Positions 1-6,261 of a stretch of DNA of 7,724 bases are shown one piece after another. This DNA is from an uncultured Clostridia bacterium (GTDB taxonomy: Bacteria; Bacillota; Clostridia; Oscillospirales; CAG-272). The stretch spans positions 1-7,724 of the forward strand of contig CAMETB010000065.1 in assembly GCA_945936265.1 (NCBI GenBank), in the 5' to 3' direction. The translations under genes and the position numbers were made by a program. The notes under the pieces were generated by a model. That model was not told the origin of the DNA, ran no database searches, and saw only the letters and a program-made list of their open reading frames with translations. The stretch's first letter is position 1. The number at the start of each line of letters is the position of its first letter.

Positions 1-645
1 GGCTATGGTAAGATAGCAACCATCATCAACTTCTTTGTTGGCTATATGTGTGACGGTACAATTTATCGTATCTATCTCCTCGCCCTTGTATGCAAGCATA
101 AGTTGGTCTATAAGATGAATACCCCAGTCAAGAATCATTCCGCCGCCGTGCTCCTTCGTGCCTCTCCAGTCGGAAGGAATACCTCTTGATCCGTGTATTC
201 TGGACTCTATACGAATAGGCTTGCCTATGTCGCCGCTGTCGATTATTTTCTGGATTGCAAGATAGTCAACGTCAAATCGTCTGTTCTGATGAACGGTGAA
301 AAGTTTATCGTTCTTTTCAGCCGCACTTATCATTTCTTCAAGCTCTGCCGAAGAGAGTGCAACGGGCTTTTCGCATATTACGTTCTTACCGCCGTTTAAC
401 AGACGAACAACGGTGTCAAGGTGTGCATCGTTGGGGATTGCAACGGTAACGAGTTCTACGCCTTTATCGTTTATAAGCTCATCAAGAGAAGCGTATGCAC
501 GTATTCCTCTCGATTTTGCAAGCTCCGATTTTTTCTCATCTATATCATAGATACCGGCAAGCTCGACAACATCGCTTGTCAAAGCATGATTTACGTGCCA
601 TGAGCCCATTCCGCCGTATCCTACGACTGCAAGTTTCTTTTTCAT
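1..645 (-). CDS. Gfo/Idh/MocA family NAD(P)-dependent oxidoreductase, N-terminal part (cut by left window edge)
   Basis: Partial gene: 215 codons are open from an ATG at 645 down to base 1, and the C-terminus lies outside the window. The N-terminus is a Rossmann nucleotide-binding fold (beta strand KLAVVGY, glycine motif GYGGMG at residues 9-14). The family hallmark EKP is at 92-94; its lysine normally acts in catalysis. The second-domain signature GGGMILDWGIHLID spans 167-180 and carries the Asp173 and His177 expected for substrate and proton handling. Family members oxidise or reduce sugars, inositols and related polyols with NAD(P). The exact substrate cannot be read from this fragment. 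An AGAGG ribosome binding site lies 5 bases before the ATG, and a sigma-A-like promoter lies just upstream. A sugar importer ATPase is the next gene upstream, but a terminator separates the two. The family call is firm; substrate unknown. Confidence 0.93.
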   Translation of the reverse strand, partial: MKKKLAVVGYGGMGSWHVNHALTSDVVELAGIYDIDEKKSELAKSRGIRAYASLDELINDKGVELVTVAIPNDAHLDTVVRLLNGGKNVICEKPVALSSAELEEMISAAEKNDKLFTVHQNRRFDVDYLAIQKIIDSGDIGKPIRIESRIHGSRGIPSDWRGTKEHGGGMILDWGIHLIDQLMLAYKGEEIDTINCTVTHIANKEVDDGCYLTIA

Positions 646-695
646 AAATACCTCTTTTCGAAAAGCGGGAATTTTCAATGTTTTTCTCTTTGTTC

Positions 696-724
696 ATATT
701 ATATCATCGATAATAAAATGTCAA
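696..724 (-). promoter_or_regulatory. Putative sigma-A promoter of the oxidoreductase gene
   Basis: Read on the minus strand, a perfect -35 hexamer TTGACA (724-719) is followed after 17 bases by TAATAT (701-696). An overlapping TATAAT (703-698) has an extended TG motif in front but only a 15-base spacer. Either would start transcription around 690, giving a leader of roughly 45 bases before the ATG at 645. No operator or riboswitch is evident in this leader. Confidence 0.65.
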
Positions 725-751
725 TATCTTTTTTTATTTTTTTTGAATTTT

Positions 752-791
752 CAGAGAAAAACGAAAAGGATGCCGATTTTAAGGCATCCTT
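752..791 (-). terminator. Intrinsic terminator of the ABC ATPase gene
   Basis: On the minus strand, 17 bases after the stop codon of the ABC ATPase, a perfect 9-bp stem AAGGATGCC / GGCATCCTT (791-783 with 774-766) encloses an 8-base loop. It is followed at once by a T-rich tail beginning TTTTCGTTTTTC. This is a textbook Rho-independent terminator and separates the ATPase unit from the downstream oxidoreductase, which has its own promoter. Confidence 0.88.
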
Positions 792-808
792 ATACCGTTT
801 TATTACGC

Positions 809-1921
809 TTAGTGGATTATGTACTTCTGCGTATCTTTGTCGAACAGGTGTATTCTCGAAGCCTCGATGGCAACGCTTATTCTGTCGCCCGCTCTTGCCT
901 GCGAACGCGAAGAAACTCTTGCAATAAGGTTCTGCTCGCCTATGCAGATGTAAAGATATATCTCGGCGCCCATAAGTTCGGTAACGTCAACATCAACATC
1001 CAGAACATTATCGGGCATGCTCGAAAGATAGATAGGCTCGTCATGGATGCATTCCGGACGGATACCGGCAACTACTTCTTTGCCGAAATAGTCGTTAAGG
1101 GCAGGATCTGCCGCCTTCTCCGGAGGAAGCTTTATAGAGTGGCCTTCAAAAGTTATGTAAGCACCGTCGTCTCTCTTTTCAAGCACGCAGTTTACAAAGT
1201 TCATCTGAGGAGTTCCTATAAATCCGGCAACGAACATATTGACAGGCTTGTCGTAGAGGTTCTGAGGAGTATCTACCTGCTGGATAACTCCGTCTTTCAT
1301 AACGACTATTCTTGTAGCCATAGTCATAGCCTCGACCTGGTCGTGCGTAACGTAAACAAACGTAGTTCCGACCTTCTGATGTATCTTCGTAAGCTCGGTT
1401 CTCATCGTTGCACGAAGTTTTGCGTCAAGGTTTGAAAGAGGCTCGTCAAGTAAGAATACTTTCGGGTTTCTGACTATTGCACGACCGAGTGCAACACGCT
1501 GTTTCTGACCTCCGGACATAGCCTTCGGTTTTCTGTCAAGAAGATTGGTTATGCCGAGTATCCTTGCGGCTTCCTCAACACGACGTTTGATCTCCTCTTT
1601 CGGAGTCTTTCTTAACTTAAGGCCGAACGCCATATTTTCGTAAACCGTCATGTGAGGATAAAGCGCATAGTTCTGGAACACCATCGCAATATCTCTGTCC
1701 TTAGGAGCTACATCGTTCATAAGTTTATCGCCTATGTAAAGTTCACCCTCGGTTATTTCCTCAAGTCCCGCTATCATACGGAGCGTGGTTGATTTTCCGC
1801 ATCCGGAAGGTCCGACGAATATTATAAATTCCTTGTCTTTTATTTCAAGACAAAAATCGGAAACTGCGGTAACCCCGCCCGGATATTTTTTGTAAATGTG
1901 TTTGAGTGACAGACTTGCCAT
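809..1921 (-). CDS. msmK: Carbohydrate ABC importer ATP-binding protein, MsmK/UgpC/MalK type
   Basis: Complete 370-residue cytoplasmic ATPase that powers import of sugars or glycerol phosphate by CUT1-type ABC transporters. Visible motifs: Walker A GPSGCGKST at 37-45, Q-loop Gln83, ABC signature SGGQ at 136-139, Walker B VFLLDEP at 155-161 (Glu160 catalytic), D-loop SNLD at 163-166, switch His193. The C-terminal ~130 residues form the MalK-like regulatory region with TOBE-type segments (for example GIRPE at 286-290 and the stretch around MGAEIYLYI at 317-325). Length matches MsmK/UgpC (about 365-380). An AAGGAG site 7 bases before the ATG fixes the start. No permease or binding-protein gene is adjacent, and the gene has its own promoter and terminator. 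This fits the Gram-positive arrangement in which one ATPase serves several sugar importers; that sharing is inference. The symbol is by family resemblance; ugpC is an equally common label. Confidence 0.95.
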   Translation of the reverse strand: MASLSLKHIYKKYPGGVTAVSDFCLEIKDKEFIIFVGPSGCGKSTTLRMIAGLEEITEGELYIGDKLMNDVAPKDRDIAMVFQNYALYPHMTVYENMAFGLKLRKTPKEEIKRRVEEAARILGITNLLDRKPKAMSGGQKQRVALGRAIVRNPKVFLLDEPLSNLDAKLRATMRTELTKIHQKVGTTFVYVTHDQVEAMTMATRIVVMKDGVIQQVDTPQNLYDKPVNMFVAGFIGTPQMNFVNCVLEKRDDGAYITFEGHSIKLPPEKAADPALNDYFGKEVVAGIRPECIHDEPIYLSSMPDNVLDVDVDVTELMGAEIYLYICIGEQNLIARVSSRSQARAGDRISVAIEASRIHLFDKDTQKYIIH

Positions 1922-1970
1922 CTTTTTTCTCCTTGACTTACGTAATTAAATACTTTCAATGTATTTCAAC

Positions 1971-1999
1971 ATTATAATTATAACAGATAAACCTGTAAA
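1971..1999 (-). promoter_or_regulatory. Promoter of the ABC ATPase gene
   Basis: On the minus strand, -35 TTTACA (1999-1994) and -10 TATAAT (1976-1971) are separated by 17 bases. A second, overlapping TATAAT sits 6 bases upstream (1982-1977) and has an extended TGT in front, so two nearby start sites are possible. Transcription would begin near 1964, leaving a leader of about 43 bases before the ATG at 1921. A short ACAG/CTGT dyad lies between the two hexamers, too short to call an operator. Confidence 0.68.
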
Positions 2000-2034
2000 A
2001 AGGAATAGTTTTTTTAACCAAAATTTCTATTGTT

Positions 2035-2057
2035 TTTTTGTGTAACCTGCACAAAAA
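2035..2057. promoter_or_regulatory. Putative operator, site 1 of a pair
   Basis: An inverted repeat with 8-bp perfect arms, TTTTTGTG (2035-2042) and CACAAAAA (2050-2057), separated by 7 bases. It is centred about 82 bases upstream of the predicted start of the ABC ATPase transcript. A near copy lies 73 bases away, centre to centre. It could instead be a transcript hairpin in the tail of the tex mRNA, but no T-tract follows it in that direction. The regulator is not identified. Confidence 0.42.
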
Positions 2058-2082
2058 GAGTCTGTTCCACCCCAAAAACAGG
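2053..2082 (-). terminator. Weak candidate terminator after tex
   Basis: On the minus strand, a 5-bp stem CTGTT / AACAG (2081-2077 with 2066-2062), extendable by one G-T pair, encloses a 10-base loop. It is followed by ACTC and a run of five T. The stem is short and the T-run is offset, so it is a poor terminator by itself. No better one exists between tex and the ABC ATPase. Some read-through from tex into the ATPase gene is therefore possible. Confidence 0.25.
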
Positions 2083-2110
2083 ATAGTTACAGTGATGAAT
2101 ATTTTATATC

Positions 2111-2127
2111 TTGTGAAATTTGCACAA
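2111..2127. promoter_or_regulatory. Putative operator, site 2 of a pair
   Basis: An inverted repeat TTGTG (2111-2115) / CACAA (2123-2127) with a 7-base spacer, the same geometry as site 1. Aligned on the plus strand, the two sites share TTGTGnAAnnTGCACAAAA, that is 16 of 19 positions. The centre is about 155 bases upstream of the predicted ABC ATPase start and about 30 bases beyond the tex stop codon. Confidence 0.4.
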
Positions 2128-2147
2128 AATACTTTTTACTGAGAAAA

Positions 2148-4310
2148 TCAGATCTTCATTGTGAGTGCGATTCTCTTCTTATTGAGGTCGACGCTCTTTA
2201 TCTTTACGGTTATTATATCGCCTACGCTGACAACCTCGGACGGATGCTTTACAAACTTATCGGACATCTCGGAAACATGGACAAGCCCATCCTGATGGAC
2301 GCCTATATCGACGAATGCGCCGAAGTCTATAACGTTGCGCACGGTTCCCGTCATAACCATGCCCTCTTTGAGATCCTCCATACCGAGCACGTCGTCACGG
2401 AGTATCGGCTGGGGGAGTGAGTCACGCACGTCACGGCCGGGTTTTTCAAGTTCGCCTATTATATCAAGGAGCGTCGGCTCGCCTATTGAAAGTTCCTCCG
2501 CAAGTTTTTTGGTGCCGTACTTTGCCGCCTTGCTCCTTATATCTTTAAGTCCTGTACCTATATCCCCTGCAGAATATCCGAACTTTTCAAGAAGTGCCTT
2601 TGCCGCATCATATGATTCGGGGTGAACTCCGGTATTATCGAGTATTTCATCGGAGCCGGGAACTCTTAAAAATCCCGCGCACTGTTCATATGCCTTGTCG
2701 CCTATTTTCGGGACTTTCTTTATCTGATCTCTCTTTGTAAATTCTCCGTTTTCCTCGCGGTACTTTACAATATTCTTTGCGGAGGCGAGATTTATACCCG
2801 AAATATATGAAAGGAGTGAATAAGAAGCCGTATTTATATCTACTCCGACGCTGTTTACGCAGTCCTCGACAACGCCTCCGAGCGCTTCGTCAAGGCGTGC
2901 CTGCTTCATATCGTGCTGATACTGACCGACGCCTATGGATTTCGGGTCTATCTTGACAAGTTCCGCCAAAGGATCCTGAAGTCTTCTTGCAATTGATACG
3001 GCAGAACGCTGAGTTACGTCAAAATCGGGAAATTCTTCCGCGCCGAGTTTGGAAGCCGAGTAAACGGACGCCCCCGCCTCGCTTACCATAATATATTTTT
3101 TATCCGAATATTTTTCGTCATTTGCAAGATCTTTAAGAACGCCCGCTATAAATATCTCGCTCTCCTTTGACGCCGTGCCGTTACCTATTGCGACAACGTC
3201 AACGCCGTACTTCTTTATAAGCGATGATACAATTTTTGCCGATCCTTCTATATCCTCTTTCGGTTTTGTCGGATATATAACCGCCGTGGTTATAACCTTA
3301 CCCGTCTTATCAACAACGGCGAGTTTGCAACCCGTTCTGTAACCGGGGTCATAGCCGAGCACGGTTTTGCCTTTTAAAGGTGCCTGCATAAGTAGGTGTT
3401 TCAGATTATCCGAGAAAAGTTTTATCGCTCCCTCGCTTGCATCGTCGAAAAGCGCGGCGCGTATTTCCCTCTCGACGGACGGCGCTATAAGTCTGTCGTA
3501 ACTGTCAACTATTGCGGAGGCGATATAATCCTTTGCAGGACTTTTTGGCTCGGTTATCACCTGTGAGAAAAGATAGTTGAGAATTATATCGCTGTCTATC
3601 TCGACGGTGACTTTGAGAAATTCCTCTTTTTCACCCCTGTTTATGGCGAGCACTCTGTGACCCGGAATTTTCTTTATGCTCTCTCTGTAATCATAATACG
3701 AACTGTAAACGGAATCCTCGTCCTTTGCCTTCTTTGACACTATGGTGCCGTTGTCATGTGTGAGCGCTCTTATTGTCTTTCTGTACTCCGCATTGTCGGA
3801 AATGTCCTCGGCTATTATGTCCTTGGCTCCGTTTATTGCGTCCTCTCCAGTGGCTACGCCCTTTTCCTCATTTATGTAATCGGCGGCTATCTCCTCTATA
3901 CTCTTATCGTAAGACTTCCTCTGCTCCATAAGGAGAGTTGCAAGCGGTTCGAGTCCTTTTTCTCTTGCAACGGAAGCCCTGGTCTTTCTTTTCGGTTTGA
4001 ACGGACGGTAAATATCCTCTATTTCCGTAAGTATCTTTGCGTTTGCCAAAGCCTCCTCTATTTCGGGAGTGAGTTTGCCCTGCCCGTCGATAAGTGCGCG
4101 TACTTCCTCTTTTCTCTGCTCAAGTGAGCGCAGATATTTAAGCCTCTCATCAAGATCACGAAGTATGGTATCGTCAAGAGAACCGGTTACCTCTTTTCTG
4201 TACCTCGCTATGAAAGGTATGGTGTTTCCGTCGTCTATAAGTCCGACCGTTGCTTCGACCTGGCTTACTTTAAGATTGAATTCTTTTGCAAGTTCGTTTA
4301 TTATATTCAT
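2148..4310 (-). CDS. tex: Tex family S1 RNA-binding transcriptional accessory protein
   Basis: Complete 720-residue cytoplasmic protein, the usual Tex length. Tex binds nucleic acid, and homologues are linked to transcription, RNA turnover and stress or toxin expression; its precise role is unsettled. Order of domains: helical N-terminal Tex region with helix-turn-helix-like start (MNIINELAKEFNLK); YqgF/RNase H-like domain near 315-440 (GYDPGYRTG at 319-327, EAGASVYSAS at 411-420); the conserved SIGVGQYQHDM at 458-468; helix-hairpin-helix region at about 492-555; C-terminal S1 domain at about 646-718 (GTVRNVIDFGAFVDIG). I start at the ATG at 4310 because AGGTG lies 5 bases before it and MNII matches known Tex starts. 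A TTG six codons upstream would overlap the preceding gene. It is third in an operon after rsuA-like and PHP genes, with a 10-base gap. Confidence 0.95.
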   Translation of the reverse strand: MNIINELAKEFNLKVSQVEATVGLIDDGNTIPFIARYRKEVTGSLDDTILRDLDERLKYLRSLEQRKEEVRALIDGQGKLTPEIEEALANAKILTEIEDIYRPFKPKRKTRASVAREKGLEPLATLLMEQRKSYDKSIEEIAADYINEEKGVATGEDAINGAKDIIAEDISDNAEYRKTIRALTHDNGTIVSKKAKDEDSVYSSYYDYRESIKKIPGHRVLAINRGEKEEFLKVTVEIDSDIILNYLFSQVITEPKSPAKDYIASAIVDSYDRLIAPSVEREIRAALFDDASEGAIKLFSDNLKHLLMQAPLKGKTVLGYDPGYRTGCKLAVVDKTGKVITTAVIYPTKPKEDIEGSAKIVSSLIKKYGVDVVAIGNGTASKESEIFIAGVLKDLANDEKYSDKKYIMVSEAGASVYSASKLGAEEFPDFDVTQRSAVSIARRLQDPLAELVKIDPKSIGVGQYQHDMKQARLDEALGGVVEDCVNSVGVDINTASYSLLSYISGINLASAKNIVKYREENGEFTKRDQIKKVPKIGDKAYEQCAGFLRVPGSDEILDNTGVHPESYDAAKALLEKFGYSAGDIGTGLKDIRSKAAKYGTKKLAEELSIGEPTLLDIIGELEKPGRDVRDSLPQPILRDDVLGMEDLKEGMVMTGTVRNVIDFGAFVDIGVHQDGLVHVSEMSDKFVKHPSEVVSVGDIITVKIKSVDLNKKRIALTMKI

Positions 4311-4320
4311 TTTTTCACCT
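4311..4320 (-). promoter_or_regulatory. Ribosome binding site deciding the tex start
   Basis: On the minus strand, AGGTG (4320-4316) plus five A residues precedes the ATG at 4310. The AGGTG directly abuts the TAA stop (4323-4321) of the upstream PHP gene, so termination of that gene places ribosomes on the tex start. This supports translational coupling and argues against the upstream TTG start. Confidence 0.7.
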
Positions 4321-5349
4321 TTAATCAATTAAATCTTTTATGTAATAAGCGTTGGTATGTGCGTTTCTTCCGTACTTGTCGCGCACGGTTATTCTGAAAA
4401 ATACGTTCTCGGGGCAAAGGTCAAACTCCGCGTGGGTTATATTCTCACCTATATACGGTCTGAAGGTGCGCCCTATTTCGTTTATGTAAACGGCGGATGC
4501 CTCCGAGCAGTCGATCTTAACTTTTCCGTCCTCGACATAGAGAGCGTGTATTCTCGGTCCTGCCGTGCAATAGAAGTTGCCCTCCTCCATAGCCTTTATT
4601 ATCTTGTCATATTTAAGCTCGTCGGCGCCTATGATAGTGGAGCCGCCGAATGATTGTACAAGGGATTTACCGGGATTGTGGTTATCGTCACCCATAGAGC
4701 AATAGAGCATCATACCCGAGCGGAGCATATCGTCGTAAACATACGATGCCTCCTCAACGCCCGTTTCAAGTTCCGTGCCGTAATTGAGTATTTCAAGCGA
4801 CCACAGTCCTTTAAGATTCAGATACTCGTCCCTCGTGTTGAGCGACCAATACGGGTGGTTGTACTGTACCAAAAATCCTGCGTCGTTTGAGCGCTTTATC
4901 AACTCGTTTATGCTCTTTATCGTATATTCTCTCTTAAAATTGTCGCACTTCAAAGAAGCGGCGTATTTATTCGAAGCGCCTCCCCAGAGGCAGTTGACAT
5001 CGGTTGCCGGCTGAAAAGTGTTGTGCTGATCCTTTGCAAAAAGATTAAAGTGCATAGTCTTTGAGTATTGCCAATCACCCTCTTTTCCTTTCGGAACAAG
5101 CGCGGGATATTTCGGCGTCATTTCACCCACCGAGTACTCCACCGAGGTAAGAGTGAGAAATTCATCGTCATCAAGATCGGAGTGATCTGCCAATATCTCG
5201 TGGTCGGATATGGCGAGAATTGAATACCCCTCTTTTTTGTATGCCGCTTTGAGTTCCTCGGGGGTCATTTGCCCGTCCGATATGACGGAGTGGCAATGCA
5301 GATTTGCCCTGTACCAGTTGCAGTCTTCTTTAAGCAAAAATTTCTTCAT
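4321..5349 (-). CDS. PHP-domain metal-dependent hydrolase (CehA/McbA-like)
   Basis: Complete 342-residue protein, no signal peptide or membrane segment, so cytoplasmic. The PHP domain is a metal-binding phosphoesterase-type fold. Candidate ligands are visible in the expected order: His18 and His20 (NLHCHS), Asp25 (SDG), His50 (AISDHE), Glu71 (SVEYS), His100 (MHFNLFA), His165 (NHPYWS), and Asp222 and His224 (DDNH). All nine are present, which argues for an active enzyme. The opening WYRANLHCHSVISDG resembles the CehA/McbA branch more than the DNA-polymerase or histidinol-phosphatase branches. The last ~85 residues look beta-rich and follow the PHP barrel. Substrate unknown: a phosphoester or nucleotide is plausible, given its place between rsuA-like and tex, but this is inference. 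It begins 6 bases after the rsuA-like stop, in the same frame. Confidence 0.85.
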   Translation of the reverse strand: MKKFLLKEDCNWYRANLHCHSVISDGQMTPEELKAAYKKEGYSILAISDHEILADHSDLDDDEFLTLTSVEYSVGEMTPKYPALVPKGKEGDWQYSKTMHFNLFAKDQHNTFQPATDVNCLWGGASNKYAASLKCDNFKREYTIKSINELIKRSNDAGFLVQYNHPYWSLNTRDEYLNLKGLWSLEILNYGTELETGVEEASYVYDDMLRSGMMLYCSMGDDNHNPGKSLVQSFGGSTIIGADELKYDKIIKAMEEGNFYCTAGPRIHALYVEDGKVKIDCSEASAVYINEIGRTFRPYIGENITHAEFDLCPENVFFRITVRDKYGRNAHTNAYYIKDLID

Positions 5350-5367
5350 ATATATCTATATACTCCT
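5350..5367 (-). promoter_or_regulatory. Unusually spaced ribosome binding site of the PHP gene
   Basis: The only good Shine-Dalgarno match, AGGAG (5367-5363), sits inside the last codons of the rsuA-like gene and is 13 bases from the PHP ATG, longer than the usual 5-9. The spacer is entirely A/T except for one G and contains the rsuA-like stop TAG. No closer in-frame start codon exists. Translation may depend on ribosomes finishing the upstream gene. Confidence 0.5.
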
Positions 5368-6075
5368 GTCCGGAAGCCGAGGCTCCCCGAAAATTTTTTC
5401 TTCTTCATACGGCGTAAGATACCGCCACTCTCCTCTGCCGAGATTTTTATCAAGCATAACTCCGCCGAACGATATACGTTCAAGATAAGTTATCTTGTTG
5501 CCGACGGACTCTGCCATTCTCTTTATCTGGTGGTATTTGCCCTCGGTAAGCTCTATTACTCCGCCGTCCGTATCAAGCGTTATTTTGCACGGCTTTGTGA
5601 CATATCCGCCGATGTCCGTCCCGCCCTCAAGTTTTTTTACATCTTCGTCGGTAAGCGGAAATTTCGTTTTAAAACGGTAAATTTTCGGCACATGGTGCTT
5701 TGGCGAAAGGACTCTGTGCGCACCCTCTCCGTCGTTTGTGAGAATCATAAGACCGAGAGTGTTTTTGTCAAGCCTGCCGCAAGGAAAAAGATCCATGCGT
5801 GAAAGCGGCTCCGGCAAAAGCTCTAAAACCGTTTTCTCCCGACCGTCTTCCGTTGCGCTAACATACCCCTCGGGCTTGTTAAGCATTACGTAGATAAATC
5901 TTTTGTAAATGACGTCGTTACCGCAAAAAGTGACTTTGTCCCTCTCGGGATCGATTTGCATATCGCACTTGCACGCTACAGCGCCGTTCACCGCGACTTT
6001 GCCCGCTTTTATGAGTTTTGAACTCTCGCTTCTCGTTGCGGTTTTGGTGACGGAAAGAAATTTGTCAAGACGCAT
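5356..6075 (-). CDS. rsuA: RsuA-family pseudouridine synthase (16S rRNA U516-type)
   Basis: Complete 239-residue cytoplasmic RNA-modifying enzyme that isomerises uridine to pseudouridine, in the RsuA/RluB/RluE/RluF family. An S4 RNA-binding domain fills about residues 1-48 (MRLDKFLS start, KAGKVAVNG). The catalytic motif GRLDKNTLGLMILTNDG starts at residue 100, with Asp103 the catalytic aspartate. The C-terminal RNA-contact motif KYHQIKRM is at 180-187. The stretch SPKHHVPKIYRFK after the catalytic motif resembles RsuA (U516 of 16S rRNA) more than RluB, and length fits RsuA (231 in E. coli); target assignment is by resemblance. The start is supported by AGAGAGGG just before the ATG with a 5-base gap. 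First gene of an operon with the PHP hydrolase and tex. Confidence 0.92.
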   Translation of the reverse strand: MRLDKFLSVTKTATRSESSKLIKAGKVAVNGAVACKCDMQIDPERDKVTFCGNDVIYKRFIYVMLNKPEGYVSATEDGREKTVLELLPEPLSRMDLFPCGRLDKNTLGLMILTNDGEGAHRVLSPKHHVPKIYRFKTKFPLTDEDVKKLEGGTDIGGYVTKPCKITLDTDGGVIELTEGKYHQIKRMAESVGNKITYLERISFGGVMLDKNLGRGEWRYLTPYEEEKIFGEPRLPDRSI

Positions 6076-6100
6076 AAAAGCCCTCTCTTTCTTTCTATAG

Positions 6101-6129
6101 AGTATACCACATTTTTTGTCGGTTGTAAA
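6101..6129 (-). promoter_or_regulatory. Promoter of the rsuA-PHP-tex operon
   Basis: On the minus strand, -35 TTTACA (6129-6124), a 17-base spacer and -10 TATACT (6106-6101), with TGG in front of the -10 giving an extended -10 element. The start site should be near 6094, so the leader before the rsuA-like ATG is only about 20 bases, just enough for the ribosome binding site. Hexamers and spacing are each one mismatch or better from consensus, suggesting a strong constitutive promoter. Confidence 0.8.
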
Positions 6130-6146
6130 TAATTATTTTGCGGTTT

Positions 6147-6179
6147 TTTATTTTTGCAAAGCACTGTGTCAAAAATAAA
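6147..6179. repeat. 10-bp perfect inverted repeat between divergent promoters
   Basis: TTTATTTTTG (6147-6156) and CAAAAATAAA (6170-6179) are exact reverse complements separated by 13 bases. The element lies 17 bases from the minus-strand -35 box and 19 bases from the plus-strand -35 box, nearly midway. It could be an operator acting on both promoters or simply an A/T-rich upstream element; the arms are low in complexity, so chance is not excluded. Confidence 0.45.
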
Positions 6180-6198
6180 TGTTTTTTTGCGGAAAATG

Positions 6199-6227
6199 TT
6201 GATTTTACTCTTCGGATAGTTTATAAT
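6199..6227 (+). promoter_or_regulatory. Promoter of the NifU-like/GGGtGRT pair
   Basis: -35 TTGATT (6199-6204), 17-base spacer, -10 TATAAT (6222-6227). The transcript would start near 6234, about 28 bases before the ATG. An overlapping TATACT follows at 6227-6232 without a matching -35. The leader holds only the AAGGAG ribosome binding site, with no room for a riboswitch. Confidence 0.72.
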
Positions 6228-6261
6228 ATACTAAGAAAATTTTATTTAAGGAGATATTCAT

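Noticed and set aside
743..1435. A 230-residue plus-strand open frame opposite the ABC ATPase, and similar long frames opposite tex (3756-4127) and rsuA (5269-5802).
   Set aside because: They lie antisense to genes with complete family motifs, lack credible ribosome binding sites, and encode no recognisable domain. They are mirror frames of well-coded genes.
2041..2091. A nested hairpin, TGTAAC (2041-2046) pairing with GTTACA (2086-2091) around the CTGTT/AACAG stem, as a possible structured RNA or riboswitch.
   Set aside because: Stems of 6 and 5 bp with a large lopsided internal loop do not match any riboswitch class I know. It also overlaps the proposed operator and lies upstream of the predicted ABC ATPase start site.
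2111..2127. A Rex (redox) operator, because of TTGTGAA...CACAA.
   Set aside because: Rex sites as I know them are 18 bp with an 8-base centre and TT before CACAA. Both sites here have a 7-base centre and TG before CACAA, so half-site phasing is wrong. Kept only as an unidentified operator pair.
2092..2142. A 15-codon plus-strand frame beginning ATGAATATT in the intergenic region, as a possible leader peptide.
   Set aside because: No plausible ribosome binding site, no regulatory codon run, and no plus-strand gene follows for it to control.
4308..4328. A TTG start that would make Tex 726 residues and overlap the PHP gene.
   Set aside because: The ATG at 4310 has AGGTG five bases before it and gives the usual Tex N-terminus MNII; the TTG has no suitable ribosome binding site.
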